The notes: generated by a model not told the origin, from the letters alone. Numbered from the stretch's first letter, positions 45,029 to 53,796 are shown. The stretch: DNA of 64,000 bases from VAZQ01 sp963758945 (GCA_963758945.1 CAVWXY010000016.1:124001-188000), one strand, 5' to 3'. Made by a program: numbers and translations.

Positions 45029-45715
45029 GACCTTTTCCGGTGTTCGATCAGCCGCCGCAGCCCAGGGCTCGCACCCATGGGATCAAGCGCACGCGCGACG
45101 GCCCCTCAGCCGCGATTACGGCACAAGTCACTACAGCCGTAACTGCCCATAGCCAAGCCGGGGGTGCAAGATACGGTGCAAGAGACGACAATTTGAAGGA
45201 AAGGACTGCTGCGTGCCGGCGCAGGCCGGAGCATATCCCGGAGGGGACGCGCGATGCGTCAGCATCGGCACGAGACCATGGGGCGGACGGCGGAGCCGTG
45301 GCGGCCTATAAGAAAACAGGGCTGCCCGGTGTTCAAGTCTCGCGATGTCAGTCCGCTCTCTGCGGAGGGCGCGGCCCCATTCACTCTATCAGCGCTCTGC
45401 GTCAGTACCGGTGCCAGGCTCGGACCGATGGCGGCCGACGCGAGTGTGAACGGCGACAGGGCGCTGGGTGCTCCATCTTGCTGGGCGCCGCCGCCGGCGC
45501 CGATCAAGTGCGGCACGAACGCGCGAGCGGCCGTGTCCCTTGCGGGAAGCTGTGGCGCCGTTCGGTAAGATGCTACCCGGCCGCGTGGCTGATTATACAA
45601 CCCCCTGTAGCGTTCCATCATGGCGCTACCTACCGATAGGGACATGCGATTGTCGCATCGTCGTAGAGTTTTGACCTCGTTTGATCTATGCGCGACTATT
45701 CCGCCGCGGTCCGCA
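45029..45715. other. 687-base gene-free region upstream of the catabolic island
   Basis: No reading frame on either strand here resembles a protein family, although several stay open because of the GC content. An inverted repeat TTACGGC (45116-45122) / GCCGTAA (45136-45142) lies near the left side. The base composition is less GC-skewed than in flanking genes around 45590-45680. Two small palindromes sit at the right end, listed separately. The region probably carries divergent promoters for the acyltransferase and the hydrolase-led operon. Confidence 0.5.
45607..45658 (+). promoter_or_regulatory. Pair of small palindromes, candidate operators of the catabolic operon
   Basis: GTAGCG (45607-45612) and CGCTAC (45624-45629) are separated by 11 bases. 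ATGCGA (45644-45649) and TCGCAT (45653-45658) are separated by three. Both lie within 110 bases of the hydrolase start, where a repressor or activator would bind. No regulator gene is present in the window. Confidence 0.4.
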
Positions 45716-46639
45716 ATGCCTTGCGTCCCCCTTCCTCGGACCGCCCTGCCAGGGCTCGAAGTTCGCGTGCAAGAGAATTCGCCAGACCTGAAACCAGCCG
45801 TGCGGGCGGCGCCGGCCGGCGCGGCGGTTGCGCGCGACGGCACGCGTCTTTGCTATTCGCTCGACGGGCGCGCCGGCGGCGGGGTGAACGGGATCGTGCT
45901 CGTCCACTCGCTGGCGATGGATCGGCTGTTCTGGCAGCCGGTGGCCGAGCGGCTCGCGAGTGGGATGGCGGTGCTCAGCTACGACTGCCGCGGTCATGGT
46001 GATTCCGACAAGCCGGCCGGGCCGTACACGGTCGAGCTGTTCGCGCGCGACCTCGCCGATCTGCTCGATCACATCGGTTGGCGGTCCGCCGTCGTCGCCG
46101 GCGCTTCCATGGGCGGCTGCATCGCGCTTGCTTTCGCCAAACTCTATCCCGCGCGCACGGCCGCGCTCGGTCTCATCGACACGACGGCCTGGTACGGCGT
46201 CGAAGCGCCGAAACAATGGGCCGAGCGCGCCGAGCGCGCGGCGGCCGCCGGAATGTCGGCGCTGGTCGGGTTTCAGACCACGCGCTGGTTCGGCGACGAG
46301 TTTCGCGCGCGGCGGCCGGATATCGTCGAGCGCTGCGTCGAGGTGTTCCTGCGCAACGATGTTGGCGCCTATGTCGAAACCTGCAAGATGCTGGGCGCCG
46401 CCGATCTGCGCGCGGCGCTGCCGGCCATGACCATGCCTGCGGCGATCGTCGTCGGCGAGGAGGATTATGCCACGCCGATCGCCATGGCCGAGACCCTGCA
46501 CCGGGCGATCGCCGGCTCCACCCTGATGGTTCTTGCGGGTGCGCGTCATCTTACTCCGCTCGAAGCGCCCGATGCGGTTGCGAAAGAGTTGCGCGCACTC
46601 ATGCAACGGGTAAACACGCAACCAGAGACGCGCGAATAG
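45716..46639 (+). CDS. Alpha/beta hydrolase, 3-oxoadipate enol-lactonase (PcaD)-like
   Basis: A ~307-residue alpha/beta-fold hydrolase. The oxyanion strand is IVLVHSLAMDRLFWQPV, the nucleophile elbow VAGASMGGCIALAFA (G-x-S-M-G-G), the acid loop VVGEEDYATP and the catalytic His in LAGARHLTPLEAP. This is the PcaD type, which opens lactones in aromatic breakdown. The N-terminus is uncertain: starts at 45716 or further downstream are possible because the first ~35 residues are not conserved. It leads the molybdenum hydroxylase gene set, with the next ATG five bases after its stop. Confidence 0.8.
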   Translation: MPCVPLPRTALPGLEVRVQENSPDLKPAVRAAPAGAAVARDGTRLCYSLDGRAGGGVNGIVLVHSLAMDRLFWQPVAERLASGMAVLSYDCRGHGDSDKPAGPYTVELFARDLADLLDHIGWRSAVVAGASMGGCIALAFAKLYPARTAALGLIDTTAWYGVEAPKQWAERAERAAAAGMSALVGFQTTRWFGDEFRARRPDIVERCVEVFLRNDVGAYVETCKMLGAADLRAALPAMTMPAAIVVGEEDYATPIAMAETLHRAIAGSTLMVLAGARHLTPLEAPDAVAKELRALMQRVNTQPETRE

Positions 46640-46643
46640 AATC

Positions 46644-47108
46644 ATGCAGTTCAGCGGCGAGTTACTGGTACCGGCCTCGCGCGATGCGGTATACGCGAAA
46701 GTACGCGACGCGCGCTTCTTCGCGGCCTGCGTCGAGGGTGTGCAGGATTTGCGCGAAATCGATCCGGACCACTACACCGCGGTGCTCGATACCAGGGTCG
46801 CGTATCTCAAGTTCAAGTTCAACGTCGCGGTCGAGGTGGTGCGCGCCGATCCGCCGCGGGAAATCGAGGCCAAGATCGAGGGCACGCCGCTCGGCATCGT
46901 CGGGCAACTCACCGCGCGCTCGCTGACCCGGCTCGCGGAGGAGAACGGGGAAACCAGGGTAAGCTACGAGATCGATGCCGCGCTGACCGGCAAGCTCGGC
47001 AGCCTCGGCCAGCCGGTGCTGCGGGCCAAGGCCAAGGAGATGGAACGCATCTTCGCCGCCCGCATGCGCGCGGCGTTCGCGCCCGCAGAAGAAGGGGAAG
47101 GCCGATGA
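46644..47108 (+). CDS. CoxG-like SRPBCC protein
   Basis: A 154-residue START/Bet v1-fold protein of the CO-dehydrogenase subunit G family. It opens MQFSGELLVPASRDAVYAKVRDARFFAACVEGVQDLREID, runs through IEGTPLGIVGQLTARS and ends in the amphipathic helix AKEMERIFAARMRAAF. In carboxydotrophs CoxG anchors the enzyme to the membrane or helps maturation. Here it probably serves the adjacent molybdenum hydroxylase. It is 13 bases upstream of the FAD subunit gene. Confidence 0.88.
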   Translation: MQFSGELLVPASRDAVYAKVRDARFFAACVEGVQDLREIDPDHYTAVLDTRVAYLKFKFNVAVEVVRADPPREIEAKIEGTPLGIVGQLTARSLTRLAEENGETRVSYEIDAALTGKLGSLGQPVLRAKAKEMERIFAARMRAAFAPAEEGEGR

Positions 47109-47121
47109 AAGGCGCAGCGAT

Positions 47122-47991
47122 ATGACTCCGTTCGAACTCGCCGAGCCGGCGTCCTTGCGCGAAGCCATCGCGCTCCTCGATCCCGAGGACCCGACGGTAC
47201 GGCCGATCGCCGGCGGCACCGCCCTGATGCTGATGATGAAGGCCGGCGTGTTCCGCCCGACGCGGCTCGTGAGCCTGCGCAAGCTCGCCCCGCAATATGC
47301 GCGCATTGCCGCGGCAGCGGACGGCACGCTCACCATCGGCGCCATGACGCCGCTTGCGGTGGTCGAGCGCTCGGGCGAGGTCGCGCGCGCGGCGTCGGTG
47401 ATTCCCCGCGCCATGCGCCGCCTCTCCAATATTCGCGTGCGCAACGTGGCCACGATCGGCGGCAATCTCGCGCACGGCGATCCGCACATGGACTTGCCGC
47501 CCATTCTCATCGCGCTCAAGGCCGAGGTCGCGGTCGCCGGAGCGAACGGCGAGCGCGCGATCGCGGTCGAGGATCTGTTTGCCGGCTATTTCGAGACCGT
47601 GCTGGCGAAGAACGAGCTGATCGCCGAGCTGCGCATCCCGCCGCAAGGAAAAGCGCGCGCGGCCTATCTCAAGGTCACCACCGGCTCGGCCGAGGATTGG
47701 CCGGCGCTGGGCGTCGCGGTCGCGCTCGTCGCCGACGGGGCCGCGGTCACGTCAGCGCGTGTCGTCGTCAGCGCGGCGACGGAGAAGGCCGTCCGCCTGA
47801 AGGCGGCGGAGAAAGCGCTCGTCGGCGGCAACATCCACGACGCGACGCTTACGCGCGCTGCCGATGCCGCGGCTGCGGAAGCCGAATGCATCACGGACGT
47901 GCGCGGCTCGGCGGCCTACAAACGCGAGCTCATTCGTGTCTATGTCGGCCGCGCCGTTCGGCAGGCGATGAGCACCGGAGCAACGCACTGA
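47122..47991 (+). CDS. Molybdenum hydroxylase FAD subunit (CoxM-like)
   Basis: A 289-residue medium subunit with the FAD-binding domain of the vanillyl-alcohol-oxidase/xanthine-dehydrogenase type. The FAD loops IAGGTALMLMMK and RNVATIGGNLAHGDPHMDLPPILIAL are clear, and the C-terminal CO_deh_flav_C domain ends the protein (AYLKVTTGSAEDWPALGVAVAL ... RVYVGRAVRQAM). It passes electrons from the Fe-S subunit to the external acceptor. Its TGA overlaps the next ATG by one base (TGATG), so the large subunit is translationally coupled. Confidence 0.9.
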   Translation: MTPFELAEPASLREAIALLDPEDPTVRPIAGGTALMLMMKAGVFRPTRLVSLRKLAPQYARIAAAADGTLTIGAMTPLAVVERSGEVARAASVIPRAMRRLSNIRVRNVATIGGNLAHGDPHMDLPPILIALKAEVAVAGANGERAIAVEDLFAGYFETVLAKNELIAELRIPPQGKARAAYLKVTTGSAEDWPALGVAVALVADGAAVTSARVVVSAATEKAVRLKAAEKALVGGNIHDATLTRAADAAAAEAECITDVRGSAAYKRELIRVYVGRAVRQAMSTGATH

Positions 47992-50303
47992 TGACGACGA
48001 TCCAAGAGGACAAGGTCGGTGCCCAGACTGGAGCACAAGTGGGGCGCTCGCTGCCGCGGCTCGAAGCGCGCGAGAAGGTCACCGGCCGCGCCGAATATAC
48101 CCACACCATGCGATTGCCCGGCATGCTGCACGGAAAGATCTTCCGCAGCACGGTCGCTCACGGCCGCATCAAGTCGATCGACACCAGCGCGGCTGCAGCG
48201 GTGCCGGGGGTTCATCGCGTGGTCACCGCCGAGGACGTGCGCAAGGTCATTCCGGAGCCCTATTACGGCCCCGCCTTCCACGACCAGCCGATCCTCGCGA
48301 TCGACAAGGTGCATTACGTGGGCGAGCCGGTGGCGGTGGTGCTTGCCGCCGATCCGCATGTCGCCGAGGAGGCGGCGCAGCTGATCGTGGCCGAATACGA
48401 GGAACTGCCGGCGATCTTCGACGAGGTCGAGGCGGCCGAGAACCGGGTTCTCGTGCACCAGGAGCTCAAGCCGGCCGGCACCTTCGCAGATCTCAAGCAT
48501 CTCAAGGGTCGCAAGGGTACGAATATCGCGCTCGATTACCGGCTCCGCCGCGGCGACGTCGACAAGGCCTTCGCCGCCGCGGCGCATGTTTTCGAGCACA
48601 CCTTTCGCACGCAGAAATGCCTGCATGTGGCGCTCGAACCCTACGCGTCGATCGGCGATTGGAGGGAGACCGGCCTCACGATCTACAGCGCCGCTCAGGG
48701 GCCATCCTTCGTGCGCACCGAGATCGCGCGCCTGCTCGGCTGGCCGGAGAACCGCGTCCGCATCAAGGTGCCCTATCTCGGCGGCGGCTTCGGCGGCAAG
48801 CTGTACATCAAGCTCGAAGCGCTGGTGACCGCGCTTTCCATGATCGTGCGGCGGCCGGTCAAGGTCGCGCTCACCATGGAGGAGCAGTTCTACACCATCA
48901 CCAAGCATCCCAGCACGTTCCGCATCAAGACCGGTGTCGATGCGGGCGGCCGCATCACCGCGCGCAAGTGCGAGGTGTATTGGAACGGGGGTGCCTACGC
49001 CGATATCGGCCCGCGGGTGACGCAAAAGTCGGGCTTCACCGCGTCCGGGCCCTACGACATCGAGAATGTGTGGATCGACTCCTACGCGCTCTACACCAAC
49101 CTGCCGCCGGCGGGGGCGTTGCGCGGCTTCGGCATCCCGCAGCTGGTATGGGCCTACGAGAGCCACACCGACATGATCGCGCGCGCGCTCAAGCTCGACC
49201 CGATCGAGTTCCGCCGCAAGAACATGCTGCGCGAGGGGCGTCCGCACGCCACCGGCCAGATCATCGAGAACGCCAAGCACGAGGCCGCGCTCGCGCGCGT
49301 GGCCGAGCGCCTGAATTGGGGAAAGCCGTTCGACCGCGGTACCGGTACGCTGCGCCGCGGCCGGGGAGTGGCGATGGCGATCAAGGCGGTGATTTCACCC
49401 ACGACCTCGGTCGCCAACGTCAACATCGCCGCTGACGGCAGCACCACGCTCTATTGCGGAACCGTCGACATGGGCCAGGGGTCCGATACCGCTATGGCGC
49501 AGATGGTCGGCGAGGTTCTCAACATTCCGGCCGAAAGCGTCAGGGTCGTGCCGCGCGACACCGATGTGACGCCCTACGACATGGGCACGCTCGGCTCGCG
49601 CTCGCTCTTCCACATGGGCCATGCGGTGCGGCTCGCGGCCGAGGAGGCGCGCGACAAGGTCAAGGCGCTGGCGCGCGACGTCGGCGAGCCCGAGGGCAGC
49701 AACATTCCGCTGCCAGAGCTCTTCCTGAAGAAGTACGGCATGCAGGCCGGCAACATCATCGGTACCGGCATCTACAAGCCGAACTATGTACCGCCGGATC
49801 CTGCGACCGGGCTGACGCCCAACGCGACGCCGTTCTGGATGTGCGCCGCCGCCGGCGCCGAGGTCGAGGTCGACACCGAGACCGGGCACGTGAGGATCCT
49901 GCGCCTGATCAACGTGGTCGACTGCGGCAAGCCGGTGAATCCCAAGATCGTGGAGACGCAGATTTCCGGGGCGTCGCTGATGCAGCTCGGCTTCACCATG
50001 TTCGAGAAGATGCATATCGATGCCGGCCAGGTGACGAATGCCTCGCTCGCCGACTACAAGATCCCTGGCATCCTCGACATGCCCGCGGTGATGGAGAACG
50101 AAGCGGTCGCCGCGCATCAATCGAACGGTCCGTTCGGCGCCAAGGGCGTGGGCGAGACCGCGACCTTCTGCGTCTCCCCGGCCATCGCCAATGCGATCGA
50201 GGACGCCTGCGGGGTGCGCCTGACCGAGCTTCCGCTCAACGCCGAGACGGTGTTCCGCGCGTTGCGCGCCAAAACCGGCAAACCGCTTGCGGAGGTCTCA
50301 TGA
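47991..50303 (+). CDS. Molybdenum hydroxylase large subunit (xanthine dehydrogenase family)
   Basis: A 770-residue molybdopterin-cytosine-dinucleotide subunit. It has the N-terminal a/b-hammerhead domain (GRAEYTHTMRLPGMLHGKIFRS) and Mo-cofactor contacts GGGFGGKLYIKLEAL, GALRGFGIPQ and MGQGSDTAMAQMVGE. The active-site Glu lies in GPFGAKGVGETATF. It lacks the AYxCSFR loop of true CO dehydrogenase, so it should hydroxylate an organic ring or aldehyde (4-hydroxybenzoyl-CoA reductase, nicotinate or isoquinoline dehydrogenase type) using water as oxygen source. It overlaps the Fe-S subunit gene by four bases (ATGA). Confidence 0.92.
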   Translation: MTTIQEDKVGAQTGAQVGRSLPRLEAREKVTGRAEYTHTMRLPGMLHGKIFRSTVAHGRIKSIDTSAAAAVPGVHRVVTAEDVRKVIPEPYYGPAFHDQPILAIDKVHYVGEPVAVVLAADPHVAEEAAQLIVAEYEELPAIFDEVEAAENRVLVHQELKPAGTFADLKHLKGRKGTNIALDYRLRRGDVDKAFAAAAHVFEHTFRTQKCLHVALEPYASIGDWRETGLTIYSAAQGPSFVRTEIARLLGWPENRVRIKVPYLGGGFGGKLYIKLEALVTALSMIVRRPVKVALTMEEQFYTITKHPSTFRIKTGVDAGGRITARKCEVYWNGGAYADIGPRVTQKSGFTASGPYDIENVWIDSYALYTNLPPAGALRGFGIPQLVWAYESHTDMIARALKLDPIEFRRKNMLREGRPHATGQIIENAKHEAALARVAERLNWGKPFDRGTGTLRRGRGVAMAIKAVISPTTSVANVNIAADGSTTLYCGTVDMGQGSDTAMAQMVGEVLNIPAESVRVVPRDTDVTPYDMGTLGSRSLFHMGHAVRLAAEEARDKVKALARDVGEPEGSNIPLPELFLKKYGMQAGNIIGTGIYKPNYVPPDPATGLTPNATPFWMCAAAGAEVEVDTETGHVRILRLINVVDCGKPVNPKIVETQISGASLMQLGFTMFEKMHIDAGQVTNASLADYKIPGILDMPAVMENEAVAAHQSNGPFGAKGVGETATFCVSPAIANAIEDACGVRLTELPLNAETVFRALRAKTGKPLAEVS

Positions 50304-50782
50304 CGCGCACCATCCGCTTCACCCTCAACGGCGACAAGGTCGCGGCCGAGATCAAGCCGCATCACAACCTCGTCGAGCTCCTGCAGCGCGAATTCAATCT
50401 GATGGGGGCGCGCGAGAGCTGCGGGCAGGGCATGTGCGGCTGCTGCACCGTGCTGGTGAACGGCACCGCGGTCTCCGGCTGCCTCTATCTCGCCGCCTTC
50501 GTCGACGGCGCCGAGGTGACCACGGTGGAGGCCCTCGCCGATCCGCGGACCAACGCGCTCAGCCCGGTGCAGGAGGCCTTCGTCGAGGCCGGCGCCTTCC
50601 AGTGCGGATACTGCACGCCGGGTTTCGTGCTGATGACGACCCAGTTGCTCGCCGCCCATCCCGACCCGGACGACGACCAGATCAAGCACTATCTCTCCGG
50701 CAATCTCTGCCGTTGCGCCGCCTATCCGCAGATCGTGACGGCGGTCAAGCTCGCCGCCCGCAAGCGCAAGGCGGCGGCGTGA
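50300..50782 (+). CDS. Molybdenum hydroxylase 2Fe-2S subunit (CoxS-like)
   Basis: A 160-residue small subunit with two [2Fe-2S] clusters. The plant-ferredoxin-type site is ESCGQGMCGCCTVLVNG plus SGC, and the C-terminal helical site is QCGYCTPGF with NLCRCAAYPQI. It relays electrons from the Mo site to the FAD subunit. The gene order M-L-S, with G upstream, matches cox-type operons. Confidence 0.94.
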   Translation: MTRTIRFTLNGDKVAAEIKPHHNLVELLQREFNLMGARESCGQGMCGCCTVLVNGTAVSGCLYLAAFVDGAEVTTVEALADPRTNALSPVQEAFVEAGAFQCGYCTPGFVLMTTQLLAAHPDPDDDQIKHYLSGNLCRCAAYPQIVTAVKLAARKRKAAA

Positions 50783-50826
50783 CAATGGCGGGTCACGCCT
50801 TCGACTGACACGCTCTCCTTCTCGGC

Positions 50827-51444
50827 TCAATCGCCGAGCGGCTCGATGACATCTCCGCGGTGGATCGTGCCGCCCTGCTCGATGCGGCAATTGAGCCCGG
50901 AGCGGTTGTAGAGCGGCTGATAGACCGGCAGCCCCAACAATTTTTCGAGATATTTGCAGGGATAGTTCAGCCGTCCGCCCCTGAGCACGGTTTCACCGAT
51001 GCGAAATCGCCTCCCGACCAGATGGTCGAGCGGCACGCCGCGCACCGTCAGATTGCGCCGATGATCACCGGGCTCGACCCTGATCGGGCCGGCCTGGATG
51101 GGAGGGTCGTTGCGCGCCAGAGCCTCCAACACCTCGATTTCGAACAGCGTGACCTCCCGCGCATCGGGCTTTGGCGAATAGGTGCCGGTCCCGAGAAAGT
51201 AGCGGTCGCCCTCGATGCCGCGGCCCGCGATGAGCTTTGCGTGCTCCAGCTCCTGCATCTTGAGGGACGCCGCGGGCGTGATGTGAATGTGCAGGAGCCG
51301 TCCGCGCCACTCGGTCGCCCCGTCGCGGCCACCTGGAGCGAAGGTTCCTGGCGATAGCAGGGTCGTCACGGTCCACTCCGGTTGCGGCGCTTGATCGCCG
51401 TCACTACCACGCGCGTCACTGCTTCGTCCATGCGCGGCGGCCAT
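50827..51444 (-). CDS. MOSC-domain protein
   Basis: A MOSC (molybdenum-cofactor sulfurase C-terminal) domain protein, about 180-205 residues. Recognisable blocks are AKLIAGRGIEGDRYFLGTGTYS, REVTLFEIEVLEAL, RRNLTVRGVPLDHLVGRRFRIGETVL and the conserved Cys in GGRLNYPCKYLEKL. Such proteins carry sulfur on that Cys or bind the Mo cofactor, which makes sense next to a molybdenum hydroxylase. It is encoded on the opposite strand, between the hydroxylase operon and the flavoprotein. Start choices are ATG 51444 or GTG 51369; the latter gives the more usual length. Confidence 0.8.
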   Translation of the reverse strand: MAAAHGRSSDARGSDGDQAPQPEWTVTTLLSPGTFAPGGRDGATEWRGRLLHIHITPAASLKMQELEHAKLIAGRGIEGDRYFLGTGTYSPKPDAREVTLFEIEVLEALARNDPPIQAGPIRVEPGDHRRNLTVRGVPLDHLVGRRFRIGETVLRGGRLNYPCKYLEKLLGLPVYQPLYNRSGLNCRIEQGGTIHRGDVIEPLGD

Positions 51445-51528
51445 CCCGGCGTGGAAGCCTCCGCGCTGCGGCGAGAGGAATGACCGGGCTTGGTATCCAA
51501 GCGCGCCGACGCAGCTATAATGCCGCGC

Positions 51529-53235
51529 ATGGTCAGCACTGCCGTGCCCATTGAGCCCATGCACGTCGAGACCGACGTCCTGATCATCGGGTCGGGCGGC
51601 GCTGGCATGTATGCGGCGATCGAGGCAGCGCGCGCAGGCTGCGGCGTATTCCTTGCCGAGAGAAGCCTGATCGGGCGCGGCGGCGCCACGGTCATGGCGC
51701 AGATGACGGTCGCGGCCGCGCTCGGCGAGGAGACGCCGGATCACTGGAGCTTTCATTACAACGACACGCTCGAAGCCGGCCGCGGCCTGTGCGACGAGCG
51801 CCTGGCGCATCTGCTTTGCGAGGATGGCCCTGCGCGCATCCGCGAGATGGAGGATTGGGGCATCGGTTGGGCCCGCAAGGATGGCCGCATTGCGCAGGCC
51901 TTCGCCCCCGGCCACGACCGCCCGCGCTGCGTCTATGTCGACTTCCTCAATACCGGCCCGGCGGTGTCGAAGACGCTCCGCGGCGTGGTCACGCGGACCA
52001 AGGCCATCCGCAAAGCCGGCGACCTGCTCGTCGTCGATCTGATGCGGGTCGACGGGGAAGTGGTCGGCGCGGTCGCCTGGCACGTTGCGACCGGGGGGCC
52101 GGTCACCATCGCGGCCAAGGCGACCATCGTCGCGACCGGCGGGTTGACCCGGCTCTACCGCCGCAACAGCGCCTCCGCCAACATGGGCGGCGACGGCTAT
52201 GCGCTGGCGCTGCGCGCCGGCGCGCCGCTCGTCGACATGGAATTCGTGCAATTCTTTCCGATCGGCCATCTCGCCCCGCGGCTCATCGGCATGGATCCGA
52301 TCATGTGGGATCCGTTCCGCTACAAGCTCGGCGGCCGGCTGCTCAACAGCGCGGGCGAGGAGTTCACTGCGCGCTACGGCGTGAGCGAAGACGGACGCTA
52401 TGTCGTCACCCGCGACGTCGCGACCTACGCCATCGTCAAGGAGGTGGAGGCCGGGCGCGGCTCGCCGCATGGCGGCGCCTACCTCAGCTTCCAGCACTGC
52501 TCCGAGGCCGAGCTGCGCGCGGCCTTCGGCCCGGTGATCGACCGGCTGGCGAGGAACGATATCGACCTCACGCGAATGCCGATCGAGGTCGCGCCGATGG
52601 CCCACTACCACATGGGCGGGGTCGTCGCCGACGAGCGCATGGCGAGCGAGGTGCCCGGGCTGTTCGTCGCGGGCGAGGCGGTGGGCGGCGCCAATGGCGC
52701 CAACCGGCTGTCCGGCAACGCCATCACAGAGGCGCTGGTCTTCGGCGCCCGCGCCGGAAAGAGCGCGGCCGAGCGCGTCAGGCGCATGCCGACGCAGCCA
52801 TTCTGCCAGCCGGCCGCGCGGGCGGCGCTCGATCTTGTCGCCGCCGACGGCAAGGACGTCAACACCGCCGCCATGATCCAGCGCCTGCAGACGACCATGG
52901 CGGAGGAAGTCGGCCCGTTCCGGACCGCGGCCAAGCTCGAGCGCGCGCTCGCCACGATCGCAGATATGACTTACGCAATGGGCGAGCGTCCGGCAGGCGA
53001 CAATGCGGCGTTCGACCTGCGCCGGCTCGAATGGTTCGATCTGCGCAACATGCTCCTGGTTGCGCGTGCGGCGGCGATGGCTGCGCTCGCGCGCCGCGAG
53101 AGCCGCGGCGCTCACCAGCGCGAGGACTTTCCCGGCATGCTGCCGCAATGGCGTTTCAACCAGGTGGTGCGGCTCAGCGCCGGCGACGTCACCCTCACCC
53201 CGGGATCCGCCGCCACCGAGGCGGCCGCGCAATGA
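51529..53235 (+). CDS. Fumarate reductase/succinate dehydrogenase-like flavoprotein
   Basis: A 568-residue FAD enzyme of the SdhA/FrdA/AprA fold. The dinucleotide motif is VLIIGSGGAGMYAAIEAARAG. Then come the second FAD contact IVATGGLTRLYRRNSAS, the capping-domain MAHYHMGGVVAD and the C-terminal FVAGEAVGGANGANRLSGNA with its active-site Arg. The segment that normally holds the covalent-FAD His reads IGRGGATVMAQMTVAA, with no His, so FAD is probably bound non-covalently. The following small Fe-S gene is its likely electron partner; no membrane-anchor subunit is present. It may reduce an enoyl intermediate of the pathway. Confidence 0.85.
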   Translation: MVSTAVPIEPMHVETDVLIIGSGGAGMYAAIEAARAGCGVFLAERSLIGRGGATVMAQMTVAAALGEETPDHWSFHYNDTLEAGRGLCDERLAHLLCEDGPARIREMEDWGIGWARKDGRIAQAFAPGHDRPRCVYVDFLNTGPAVSKTLRGVVTRTKAIRKAGDLLVVDLMRVDGEVVGAVAWHVATGGPVTIAAKATIVATGGLTRLYRRNSASANMGGDGYALALRAGAPLVDMEFVQFFPIGHLAPRLIGMDPIMWDPFRYKLGGRLLNSAGEEFTARYGVSEDGRYVVTRDVATYAIVKEVEAGRGSPHGGAYLSFQHCSEAELRAAFGPVIDRLARNDIDLTRMPIEVAPMAHYHMGGVVADERMASEVPGLFVAGEAVGGANGANRLSGNAITEALVFGARAGKSAAERVRRMPTQPFCQPAARAALDLVAADGKDVNTAAMIQRLQTTMAEEVGPFRTAAKLERALATIADMTYAMGERPAGDNAAFDLRRLEWFDLRNMLLVARAAAMAALARRESRGAHQREDFPGMLPQWRFNQVVRLSAGDVTLTPGSAATEAAAQ

Positions 53236-53266
53236 TCGATTGCCTCTCGCCTACGCTGGAGCCGCC

Positions 53267-53603
53267 ATGGCCTCGATTGCGACGCTGAAAATATGGCGCG
53301 GTGAAACTGCCGATGCCGGACGCTGGGAGCGCTACGCGGTGCCGTTCGAGCCCGGCCAATCCGTGCTCGACGGCTTGCGCTGGATCCGGATCAACCGAGA
53401 TCCGAGTCTCCGCCATCCGCTTTTCCTGCATCAACGCCAACGCCTGCAAGGAGTGCATGATTGAGCTCGACGGCAAGACGGTCTATGCCTGCACCGCGCG
53501 CCTCGCCGCCCGCGAGATGACGCTCGCGCCCCTGTCCAACAAGCGGCTCGTACGCGATCTCGTCACCGAGATCGCTCCGCCGGCGGAGCGGTTGGTGAAA
53601 TGA
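53267..53603 (+). pseudogene. Small SdhB-like 2Fe-2S protein, one frameshift
   Basis: About 111 residues when read through one surplus base near 53408-53412 (CTCCGCC): the first part is MASIATLKIWRGETADAG ... VLDGLRWIRINRDPSL and the second IRFSCINANACKECMIELDG then KTVYACTARL. Only the N-terminal 2Fe-2S domain of succinate dehydrogenase subunit B is present, with four cysteines spaced C-x5-C-x2-C-x11-C. The usual 4Fe-4S/3Fe-4S half is missing. It starts 31 bases after the flavoprotein stop and is presumably its electron carrier. The domain is intact after correction, so the shift is likely technical. Confidence 0.75.
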
Positions 53604-53630
53604 CGCATCGGCTATTTCCCCACATCGAAC

Positions 53631-53796
53631 TGTCGTCCCCGCGCGGGGCACCCCGCGACGCATGCGTCGCGGGGACCCCGTGGCGGGGACCCATATCCCG
53701 GAAGCCGCGGAGTGTGGCACGATGGGTCCCCACGCATGTCGGCTATAGCCGGCATGCGCACGCAAGAGAGCCGATCTCGGGCAAGCCCGAGATCGG
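53631..53796. repeat. Cluster of palindromic intergenic repeats
   Basis: The stretch 53604-53888 between the Fe-S and UbiD genes is built from hairpins. It starts with a TGTCGTCCCCGC unit (53631). Then come a perfect 24-base palindrome (53651-53674, core GACGCATGCGTC), a 10-base inverted repeat GGGGACCCAT (53684-53693) / ATGGGTCCCC (53722-53731), a near-palindrome with GGCTATAGCC centre (53735-53756), and an 11-base perfect stem CCGATCTCGGG / CCCGAGATCGG with a CAAG loop (53771-53796). The units resemble the repeats at 15181, 20340, 24972 and 40372. Confidence 0.75.

Noticed and set aside
45259..45843. Possible 194-residue minus-strand gene in the gap before the catabolic operon
   Set aside because: No similarity to any family, no ribosome-binding site, and it runs into the conserved N-terminal region of the opposite-strand hydrolase.
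47122..50782. Aerobic carbon monoxide dehydrogenase operon
   Set aside because: The large subunit lacks the CoxL cysteine loop, so the set is better called a generic molybdenum hydroxylase.
51789..53288. 499-codon frame overlapping the FAD flavoprotein on the same strand
   Set aside because: Plus-one frame of the flavoprotein, without motifs.
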